Origin: Rhizobiales bacterium dw_265
GTDB lineage: Bacteria; Pseudomonadota; Alphaproteobacteria; Micropepsales; Micropepsaceae
Direction: 5' to 3'
NCBI GenBank assembly: GCA_018449595.1
Contig: JAAVUU010000003.1
Location: forward strand, 620,001 to 684,000
Length of the DNA stretch: 64,000 nucleotides
Position numbers and translations under genes: made by a program. Of the stretch, positions 53,201 through 57,721 are shown in pieces. How positions within the stretch are numbered: position 1 is the first letter of the stretch; the number at the start of each line of letters is the position of its first letter. The notes below the pieces were generated by a model, which was given only the letters and a program-made list of their open reading frames with translations, was not told the origin of the DNA and ran no database searches.

Positions 53201-53572
53201 GCAGGTATTGCGACCCTTCAGACCATTCCCGGTGCGCCGGCCGGTAATGTGTTTTTGATCGCCCCACGCGGCACGGTGGATGCGGGCGCGGCGGGTATCC
53301 GGGTGTCGGGCGATCTGTTTGTCGCGGCATTGGCGGTGGCGAACGCCAACAACATCCAGGTTCAGGGCAAGAGCGTCGGATTGCCGCCGCAGCCTGTCAC
53401 AAACCTGACGCTCACCACGGCTAGCACCGCGGCGACAGAGGCTGCGCTGATAACAAACGGTCTCAAGGCTCAGCAGCCACAGACAACGGTTGATGTCGAA
53501 GTCACGGGTTTCGGTGGCGATGACAATTCCTGCGCTGGCGGCGGAGCGCGAAACGCCGAATGCCCGCGGTAA
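41219..53572 (+). CDS. Giant filamentous-haemagglutinin-type TPS exoprotein (TpsA), 4117 residues
   Basis: This very large secreted protein has a signal peptide (about 1-30, cut after APAHA) and an Ala/Gly/Asn-rich region. A TPS (haemagglutination-activity) domain follows at about 158-270, with AILTWDSFNVGKNTTVHF, NRIVDPTDRPSQILG and YLINNNGIIFGGSSQINVHT. Several thousand residues of beta-helix repeats (GSITL, GGTIDLSGG-like) follow. Four cysteines lie near the end: C3978/C3984 (CSDDFYC) and C4105/C4115 at the very end. GAGG six bases before ATG 41219 fixes the start. It should cross the outer membrane through the TpsB encoded at 33154. The base composition changes sharply along the gene, pointing to a mosaic. 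A role in adhesion, biofilm or a surface layer is inferred. Confidence 0.93.
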   Translation: MFNLPNLSSKALLLSGASLAAILMTAPAHAATVGGMTGRTSAQINATMNPATNRPGGPLSPGAAAQQTSQSTTDFSTALARIQGQLSAQATARNAAAGGPNNLGADPNHPGQQLPDVPNGLGAGGLAPSANVNIDPSLWQNANAPTQAAANGQTTVTVQQTAQKAILTWDSFNVGKNTTVHFDQTGGAQSDGTNNWIALNRIVDPTDRPSQILGNIQAEGSVYLINNNGIIFGGSSQINVHTLIASSLSFLGENINGLTPGSAAYDNAVAASNSTYLTAGIAAPESTNAGGNTGNLVLGLGNQVTVVSPAAYQAPGDVIIQAGAGISTHVNGTQGDGGYILIAGTNVSNAGSVAADDGQVILGAGTGISFWPNFVAGSNALIARVTGQILTGSGTTTTDLTPISTLTNTGFVQATRGYITLLGSDVNQDGAVEVTTGVSYPGGITITAADELLTSTIANAPAYGRAGKLLFSPTAVTADLPEEDGETATSSPTTTFAPGSITITAGSAWFQTSSLLEAPGANISVAALIPNAGLANPMPGSSAIPGRILVDQGATIDVAGLANVEQPVSATLITIPLIGQNEIADAPNQAGLLGLTNVVLDGTTAGTTANGLAWIGTPILDAVGYAQGIPRSIDQLLTNAGTITLSADQVLTAAGSTLNLSGGYVHYLGGTINTTRLLDQNGLSTSIGNANPNDVYVGIAGVNTVDHSRWGITDSYTNSLIAGGYYQPDYIQGGNAGTLTVYGEDVAVLDGDMSAHALPGLKQVAAGLAPSGNPAGGNFLPVAGTFDFGDASALAYSNQNGVLTGEKGSLIIQDEAPQLSSFVPNFDITSAFNNAALTALNPNDPNDVLIWKTIPAEAIDAAGFANVTINPGRANGLVEADGATLSVVPGGSISMSSAIGGSVTILGSLIAPSGTISLSGAATQSSAGITGGSITVGPNAVLNTAGVWINDSDLLNAPGAATFVNGGSIALSASEEASITLAPGSVINVSSGGVMLAGGLLSNNDVPVGKGGSLSLIDYNFNGKPFGDTGDGGPALPNTMPTVGTIVLGGTVDSWGFAGGGTLTLQGLGFQIGGDSAHSPSWDITLPEDFLAKQGFGNYQLNAMYNIDVAPDTTVRVTQQNLIPNIAALAAAPSGSNINAGGLTTLGTLDPYHRQATNLILAAGGDLSWSSTNGGRPTFSGITNAVTVGVGATIQADAGSAIGLGSPGQVTVLGTIIAPGGSITLNADSFDNYTIVGAGADDFTSASKSVWLGANAVLDVAGTTLINPFAPQVLVQGIFQTPVTGKVLDGGSVLLSDDTGYLVAQSGSTINVSGTSAVFDELQSGAANRIVGQSYSPQTVWSNAGSITLRTAGGLLFDGSLEAQSGAAGAEGGTLTILPQISGTTVHTATSAGVPPVSAMDLILQQSGELVPTGLMPGQALSSANQSSLIFSADRLDGSGIATLNLGNGTGIFASSGSAVPNPVIGFAGNVTLALANAVVINAAEVVALPAGAVSIPHLVAGATSVGSTTVSISAPYVEITGPAYGSGAAPALTTVGAADGTLNVSASFVDLENQVALANFGQTNITSSGDIRLSSIGLANSNKSLAPGILYTTGNLTLKAADIYPASGETFVLDAKGPQPTTITFESNGTSDVPLSAGGSLLVDADNIVQSGTLRAPIGSIVLGVGDPTNTATQTAFDNLPLAATKSVSLTSGSLISVSADGATLPYGTTTDGTEWDYNSIPNLSSADLTAPPAKSVSLNGAAVSLNQGGTIDLSGGGTLQAEEWVPGTGGSRDLLSRYNVSYASSSTGAEIPLYADARNVYAVVPGYSAPVAAYDPVFAQQNPTTASGQVTSLGVGQAGTGDSVGKAVYLSGVPGLPAGVYTLLPAKYATLPGAFRVVQNTGASNIVPGQNTTLADGTHVVTGYYEDALNGSRSAMPSQFEVQSAAVWGKYSQYNLTTADTFFAAQAASAGTPTPALPMDAGQLVLAATNSLTLGATLNTAPAQGGASAEVDIASQDIQIVGSGEAALAGYLQLSASQLDALNAGSLLIGGTRTRTTTGVTILADANSIVVSNDASNPLTGPEIILVTKTDTTGTDRNATNGLRLDPGSVITATGTMPAGAGLPITIGSTTVSGDGSLVRVSQGAQVTITRVNVPANPLGSLTVGAGATVNGGAALLLDSSGALNFDPAAVFSGTDIAVDAPKITITDGNGAGLTGFVVGPNSLAQFANSKQVDLRSYGDLAFNGNLSLNFGENVDFSAGAFTSDGDTITVAAPTVAFTNDLNAPSDPATPGQGSLIVDATEIDFGSGSKNLKGFSSVAMTATGGIVGQDTGSFDMGSANVTLAAPIYVADTGSGTSLTTTGSLALNSDNGRALTITPVGGAISFTAGSIADNGATIEAPAGNVSLETTSGDLTIASGSLVSSAGVSKQFYDTTEYAPGGAITLTADQGNVNIASGSTLDFSGANGGGAAGSLTISAPVLVATLNGTIKGNAASGNAGGSFSLDTGGAVDLDNLATELAASGVNTLIFVQSGAGNLALSQGNTLTAKTVSLTANGGPGGQSSTDGNVQILGTINASGIAGGQIGLYGKSSVDVEGSLIASASDPSQRGGTVSIDTTGTPGAVVAVNGVYGYETITAANSGAITVGANAVIDVTGGTASPLLAGTVNFRAPLLDTGDVNLTIASGAQIKGSRATTLEAYAVWSTDDPLAVTNGAAKHFDGIIDPAGWYDANGNLLPGTFTTPAGATFSSVGLTQAQITADLTNDYFMPTAANTDASRTAHETFYGYVNGDTTAATAGTLMGFIQNGLGATPVFAARFSGIANFQAAPGVELDNPSATVNGGNISILTNWNLGAGQPNNNGSINPAFRYQTTIAPIVTLRAVSDVMADASITDGFYQNQAATILGGTAPVGSGSTYGAALQDFNSFASEAASFPTLQITFTSGPSQLVTALNSAVGADAELAAPLMQQSGDYYTDYISYATAWNTYYQYLATTTLGQINGHILPVKPFTRTPTGGPIPVLTATNAATYYGAVTTSGSYLNIFNGLVRADAFNMGTAPPVTLATDVTEYPAYIATYNTYLNTVANNLTPVLGAPVGQPKSAINFFYAPDEPLSIPAVGSNIGNLPGNAPSNVPTKNNPLPIAFAILSGGESASYRIVAGADFSNVDPVALQPLATIQAGGGGSVTLNDHTSFLDSNNQTLLDPATIRTGSGFINIAAANDVSLLDTAAPGVIYAAGVPASGAPTVANPSIANGALVTQQVNPDAAGDVSVHAQNDITGIETTTVGSAPISQFWGAWMESGNAVSGGRTTQTSINFDAFDQGIMSVGGNISISAGGDITNLAVSAPTTWYLSNNNTVVNTVGGGNLSVTAGGDILSGDYFVAQGVGTLTAGGKIGSSGLTYRNRSIASFITEVSTLLGIQDGVFNISARQGVDIGAVVNPSYIRGGDSQSYSPSSALNVISTAGAVALNTLEDLNLIGAAEPGTSSNDSSEILPATVNLTAFTGGITVAREGELYPSATGELSLIADQAIDIYTGSVFGTQNPIQDFGLIDASASALPSPLNPMPVTVVGVTNQFDGQLASGALIDHTPAPLHANDTQPVKIYSLQGSITDGFLETTGGNAGLYDKSLTIALDKPAQVYAGTDIVNLNFLGENLTEDNVTRIIAGRDIVDTNQAIALASLDLATLNLAGPGTFDVEAGRNISLFNPLELTSINPYAEASTSSIPANGIVAIGNAANPYLPHESANIEVLFGVGPGVANASFISAYVDPTVALPDVQQGLVAFMEQYDEGAGPDTGLLKDTSVVTLTLDQAWAQFQALPSSVQQIFNQSALFTVLTDVDMAYNDPTSPFFHQYARGYQAINTLFPASSGYTSNSLEGGVQGANALVSTGNLDIRSNTIQTQQGGNVTILGPGGQALVGAASAPPAFLNIRNSIAAGPSNMGILTLETGNIDVFTDKSLLLAQSRVFTEQGGDMTIWSSNGDINAGKGAKTSADTPAPIYVCSDDFYCTRDARGEVTGAGIATLQTIPGAPAGNVFLIAPRGTVDAGAAGIRVSGDLFVAALAVANANNIQVQGKSVGLPPQPVTNLTLTTASTAATEAALITNGLKAQQPQTTVDVEVTGFGGDDNSCAGGGARNAECPR

Positions 53573-53616
53573 TCAATTTGTCGGCCTACCGGCCAAGTGT
53601 TTTTGCGAGGTTTTAA

Positions 53617-54216
53617 ATGACGTTTCAGGACAAACGCTTTCGAGACGTGCTGTGTGGGCTTTTTGTGCTGGGTGGAGCGTTTGTCGTAAGCGCGCAGGCC
53701 GCACCCGCACCCCAGGCAACATTTGGTGGTCCCACGATTCCGGGTGTCTGCGTGCTGAATCAGCAGGCAGTCTTCGGATCTTCGAAGGTTGGCGTGTTCG
53801 CTAACGCCCATTACAAGCAGATGCACGATGGCGCTCAGAGTACGGTCAGTGCGGAAGAGGCCAAGATTATGGCTGATGCCAGGGCGCTGCAGGGGCAGAA
53901 GCTACAGCCTGCCCAGCTCCAGCAGCGCCAGCAGGCGCTGACGAAGCGGTTTCAGGATCTGCGCGCAAAGGCGGCGAAGGACTCGCAGGCACTCGAAGCA
54001 ACGCGTCAGGGCGCCGTAGCCAAGATATCCGTGGCGGCACAGCCGATTATTTCGCAGGTCTATGCCACGAAGAAATGCGGCCTTCTCTTGGCGCGCAGCG
54101 CCGTACTGGCCGGCAACGCCGGCATGGACATCACCAGCGCGGTGATTCAGGGCCTTGACGCAAAGATCACCACAATTCCTCTCGACCAACAGGTCGCGGC
54201 GGCGGCCAAACATTGA
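53617..54216 (+). CDS. OmpH/Skp-like periplasmic chaperone
   Basis: This 199-residue protein has a signal peptide (about 1-28, ending SAQAA) and an OmpH/Skp-like layout: VCVLNQQAVFGSSKVG strand, then long helices QLQQRQQALTKRFQDLRAKA, and a C-terminal VLAGNAGMDITSAVIQGLDA. Classical Skp helps outer-membrane proteins cross the periplasm. This copy directly follows the giant exoprotein gene, so it probably protects that protein or its transporter. The stop overlaps the start of sapC by one base. Confidence 0.88.
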   Translation: MTFQDKRFRDVLCGLFVLGGAFVVSAQAAPAPQATFGGPTIPGVCVLNQQAVFGSSKVGVFANAHYKQMHDGAQSTVSAEEAKIMADARALQGQKLQPAQLQQRQQALTKRFQDLRAKAAKDSQALEATRQGAVAKISVAAQPIISQVYATKKCGLLLARSAVLAGNAGMDITSAVIQGLDAKITTIPLDQQVAAAAKH

Positions 54217-55013
54217 TGAGTAATATGATGGAAAAGAAGCCGGCTAAATCAAATATGACTGAGACCGCCAAGAGCCCGGAGCCTGCCGTCCAACAGCCGG
54301 TGTTTTATCGTAATTTGGAAGCGCTCACTGCAGAGCGGCATGGATCACTTTTGCTCAAGCCCGACATGGACTTTCGTTTCGCAAAAAGCACGAACGCCGT
54401 CCCGATAACCGACGTGGAATTCGCGGCCGCGAGCCGATTTTATCCTATTGTGTTCACGTCGGAACCGGTCGCGCCAATCGTTGTGCTGGGTCTCCAGAAC
54501 GAAAACCTCTTCGTCGATGACAATGGACATTGGGCTGGGCCCGATCATTATATTCCCGCCTATGTCCGCCGGTATCCGTTCATCTTCATTGAACATGCGG
54601 GCGGTTTCACGCTCGGGCTTGACCGCGCTTGTGAGCGGATTGTTGAGGCGGACGCTACGGACAGGACTGGCGAGCCTTTCTTCGTGGATGGCCAACCGTC
54701 TGCCTTCACCAAGGACGCCCTGAATTTCAGCGCTCAGCTCCAAAACCAGCACCGTGTGTCGCGTGAGTTCGGCGAGGCATTGGCGGAGCAAAACCTGCTG
54801 GTCGACCGGGAGGCCAATGCCGTTCTGAATGGCGGCCAGCGTTTCAGCGTCCAAGGTTTCAAGGTCGTCGATGCGGAGAAGTTCAAGGCCCTTCCTGGCG
54901 CCGTTGTACTCGATTGGCACAGAAAGGGTTGGCTGGGCTTGGTGCATTTCCACCTGGCATCAATCGACCGTTTCCGCGATCTGATGCGGCGTATCCCGAA
55001 GGCGGCAGCGTAG
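54216..55013 (+). CDS. sapC: SapC-family protein
   Basis: This 265-residue protein has the SapC family pattern: FYRNLEALTAERHGSLLL, FAAASRFYPIVFTSEPVAP, NENLFVDDNGHWAGPDHYIP, YVRRYPFIFIEH, RIVEADATDRTGEPFF and WLGLVHFHLASIDRFRDL. In Campylobacter fetus, sapC lies with genes that secrete the S-layer protein; its exact role is unknown. There is no signal peptide. The gene is coupled to the Skp-like gene (TGATG). Its presence supports a surface-layer-like role for the giant exoprotein. Confidence 0.92.
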   Translation: MSNMMEKKPAKSNMTETAKSPEPAVQQPVFYRNLEALTAERHGSLLLKPDMDFRFAKSTNAVPITDVEFAAASRFYPIVFTSEPVAPIVVLGLQNENLFVDDNGHWAGPDHYIPAYVRRYPFIFIEHAGGFTLGLDRACERIVEADATDRTGEPFFVDGQPSAFTKDALNFSAQLQNQHRVSREFGEALAEQNLLVDREANAVLNGGQRFSVQGFKVVDAEKFKALPGAVVLDWHRKGWLGLVHFHLASIDRFRDLMRRIPKAAA

Positions 55014-55139
55014 GACAAACGATTTGGACAGCGTGCCCGGTCAGACCGAACTTAGCGCCACCAGGCCTTCCGCGCAGGCGCGGAGGAAGCGCCTCAACCT
55101 GCTCTGATCGACCTGCGCCAGCGGGGCCAGTTCCTGCAT

Positions 55140-56246
55140 GTGCTGGAGACCCTGGGCTGCTCGATTGCGCTGAGCCGCCGCCCCTCCGGTGTGGCGATCC
55201 TGGGCGCCACCGACGGCAAGCCCACTTTGTCGGCCTGTCTTCTGCCCCGCTCCATGGGCATGGCCTATGCCGGCAACCGTCTGGCGGTTGCGGGGGCCAA
55301 GCAGCTGCTGCTGTTCGCCAATGTGAAGGGGCTGGCGCCGCTCTATCCCAAGCAGCCCGACCATTACGACGCCATGTTCGTGCCCCGGCAGAGCTTTTAC
55401 ACCGGCTATTGCGACCTGCATGACATGGCGATCGACGCCAAGCCGGGCCGGGAGGTGGTGGTTGCCGTCAACACCCGCTTCAACTGCGTCAGCGTCATCG
55501 ATGGCTACTTCAACTTCACGCCCATCTGGCAGCCGCCCTTCATCACCGAGCTGACCGGCGACGATCGCTGCCATCTCAATGGCATGGCCTTCCATGACGG
55601 CAAGCTGCGCTATGTCACGGCTTTGGGGGCCACCACCGAGCCAGGCGCCTGGCGCGAGACCATGGCGACTGGCGGTATCCTGATGGAGGTGTCATCCGGC
55701 AAGGTCATCACCGCCAATCTTTCCATGCCGCACTCGCCACGTCTGTTCGACGGCGTTCTCTACGTCCTGGAAGGTGGCAAGGGACTGTTGCTCAAGGTTG
55801 ATCCGCAGACCGGCCAGACCACTCAGATAGCCAAGCTTCCCGGCTTCACCCACGGCCTGGCCCATCATCGCGGCATCCTGTTCGTTGGCCTGTCCAAGCT
55901 GCGCGAGAAGCGCGGTCCCCAGGGACTTCCCATCGAAGAAGAGAGCGATAGTCTTATTGCCGGCGTCGCCGCCGTCGAAGCTGCCAGCGGCCGTCTCCTG
56001 GGTATCCTGGAGTTCATCACCGGCGTGGACGAGATCTTCGATCTCCATGTCCTGCCCGGTGTCCGCCGCGGCGAGATTCTCTCGCCCCAGCAATGGTTCG
56101 AACGGCCCTCCATCGCTACCATGAAAGGGGCTTTCTGGGAAAACGAGCGGCCCGACGAGTCCGAAGGCGACGATCCGCTTACCGTAGAAACCCAGACCGC
56201 ATCTGCGACGCAGATAGAAGCCATGAAGGGGAACCCGGGAAGCTAA
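55140..56246 (+). CDS. TIGR03032-like beta-propeller protein (start uncertain)
   Basis: This protein of about 368 residues resembles the TIGR03032 family: FYTGYCDLHDMAIDAK, VVAVNTRFNCVSVIDGYFNF, CHLNGMAFHDGKLRYVTALG, LFDGVLYVLEGGKGLLLKVD and THGLAHHRGILFVGLSKLRE, a likely beta-propeller. The called start is a GTG at 55140. The same frame continues to read as protein upstream (ALIDLRQRGQFLH) back to a stop at 55053, but holds no ATG, GTG or TTG. The true start may therefore be CTG, or a frameshift has damaged the 5' end. The gene lies 126 bp after sapC. Function unknown; no signal peptide. Confidence 0.8.
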   Translation: MLETLGCSIALSRRPSGVAILGATDGKPTLSACLLPRSMGMAYAGNRLAVAGAKQLLLFANVKGLAPLYPKQPDHYDAMFVPRQSFYTGYCDLHDMAIDAKPGREVVVAVNTRFNCVSVIDGYFNFTPIWQPPFITELTGDDRCHLNGMAFHDGKLRYVTALGATTEPGAWRETMATGGILMEVSSGKVITANLSMPHSPRLFDGVLYVLEGGKGLLLKVDPQTGQTTQIAKLPGFTHGLAHHRGILFVGLSKLREKRGPQGLPIEEESDSLIAGVAAVEAASGRLLGILEFITGVDEIFDLHVLPGVRRGEILSPQQWFERPSIATMKGAFWENERPDESEGDDPLTVETQTASATQIEAMKGNPGS

Positions 56247-56697
56247 TCGCATGAGGGTGCCCCATGGCCCCATGGGACCGTCACAAATATTTCATGGCGC
56301 GAAGCCCGTCCGAAATCAATCTACCTGATGGGGGCATAGTCTCCAAAGTAACTGGTTGCGCATACGGCGTCATCGTGCGTCAGAGGATTGTCGCGTCATG
56401 TTGTTGGGACAGGGGCGCCACCTCGCCGCGAGCGTTGGCAATAACACTGAACACAACCCTCGCTGGCGGCCACACCTATATGACCGGCGGCGAAGACGCC
56501 CAAATCGCGTTGCTCTCGGCGACAACGCGCAATGTCAGCGGTGTGGTGCTGGAAACCATCCGAGTGGCGATGATGTGGGGTGTGACCATTTTCGCTTGTC
56601 CTTTTTGCCTGGCGATATCGTCACCGCGCTGCGGGTGGCGACGCGCTTAACAGGGCCTCTGAAATTCTCTCCTTCAATCCGAGATTAAGGACATTTT
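56247..56697. other. Intergenic region between the TIGR03032-like gene and pstS
   Basis: These 451 bp hold no convincing gene. An ATG-started frame at 56264-56650 (128 codons) lacks a ribosome site and recognisable domains, so it is not called. The base composition is less GC-rich than the flanking genes. A promoter for pstS may be present, but I see no clear PHO box. Confidence 0.4.
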
Positions 56698-57717
56698 ATG
56701 CGTCTCCTGACCTCCCTGGCTGCTGGCGCCCTAGCCACCGCGCTCCTGTCCACAGCCGCTTTCGCGGTTCAGCTCACTGGCGCCGGCGGCACGGCGATCT
56801 TTCCGGTGCTGCAAATCTGGGCCCAGAAGTACAAGGACAAGGGCGGCGATGAGGTCAATTACCAGGCCATCGGCTCGGGCGGCGGCATCAAGCAGATCGA
56901 AGCCAAGACGGTGGACTTCGCCAATTCCGACAAGCCGCTGGGCCATGACGAGATCGTCAAGAACGGCCTGGTGCAGTTTCCGCAGGTGGTGATCTCCATC
57001 GTGCCGATCGTGAACCTGCCGGGCATCAAGGCCGGCGATCTGGTCCTCAATGGCGATGTGCTGTCCAAGATATTCCTGGGCGAGATCACCAAGTGGAACG
57101 ATCCGGCCCTGGTGAAGCTCAATCCCAAGGCCAAGCTGCCCGCCACCGCCATCCTCACTGTCCACCGTTCCGACGGATCGGGCACCACCTTCAACTTCAC
57201 CAACTATCTGGGCAAGGTCAGCCCGGAATGGCAGTCCAAGGTGGGCGCCGACACCGCCGTGGAATGGCCCAGCGGCATCGGCGGCAAGGGCAATGCCGGC
57301 GTCGCCGCCAGCGTGCAGCAGACGCCGGGCTCCATCGGCTATGTCGAGTATGCCTATGCCAAGCAGTCGGGCCTGACCTGGACCGACCTGGTCAATGCCG
57401 ACGGCAAGCGGGTGAAGCCCACCCTGGAGAACTTCCAGGCCGCCGCCGCCAATGCAGATTTCTCGAAGGCCCAGGACTTCTACCTGATCCTCACCAACCA
57501 GCCCGGCGCCAAAAGCTGGCCGATCACCGCGGCGACCTACATGCTGCTGCGCGCCGATTACGAGCCCGCCAAGAACAAGGCGATCCTCAAGTTCCTCGAC
57601 TTTGCGCTCAAGGACGGCGCCGCCGACGCCACCGGCCTCGACTATGTGCCGCTGCCGCCAAAGGTCGTGAAGCAGATCGAAGTCTCCTGGCCCCAGACCC
57701 TGAAAGTGACCCCGTAG
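56698..57717 (+). CDS. pstS: PstS-like phosphate-binding protein without an ABC transporter
   Basis: This 339-residue periplasmic binding protein has a signal peptide (about 1-23, ending TAAFA) and the phosphate-binding segments of PstS: TGAGGTAIFPVLQIW, SGGGIKQIEAKTVDFANSDK, LGEITKWNDPAL, VHRSDGSGTTFNFTNYL and GVAASVQQTPGSIGYVEY. It looks fully functional. No pstC, pstA, pstB or phoU is present in the window. Within this cluster it may supply phosphate locally, act as a sensor, or bind another anion. It is followed 4 bp later by the SLBB gene. Confidence 0.93.
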   Translation: MRLLTSLAAGALATALLSTAAFAVQLTGAGGTAIFPVLQIWAQKYKDKGGDEVNYQAIGSGGGIKQIEAKTVDFANSDKPLGHDEIVKNGLVQFPQVVISIVPIVNLPGIKAGDLVLNGDVLSKIFLGEITKWNDPALVKLNPKAKLPATAILTVHRSDGSGTTFNFTNYLGKVSPEWQSKVGADTAVEWPSGIGGKGNAGVAASVQQTPGSIGYVEYAYAKQSGLTWTDLVNADGKRVKPTLENFQAAAANADFSKAQDFYLILTNQPGAKSWPITAATYMLLRADYEPAKNKAILKFLDFALKDGAADATGLDYVPLPPKVVKQIEVSWPQTLKVTP

Positions 57718-57721
57718 CACG

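Noticed and set aside
41219..53572. CRISPR array or tandem DNA repeat within the exoprotein gene
   Set aside because: The repeats are at protein level (beta-helix turns) and degenerate in DNA; there are no regular identical repeats with spacers.
56264..56650. 128-codon plus-strand frame between the TIGR03032-like gene and pstS
   Set aside because: No ribosome site, no domain and irregular codon use; treated as intergenic.
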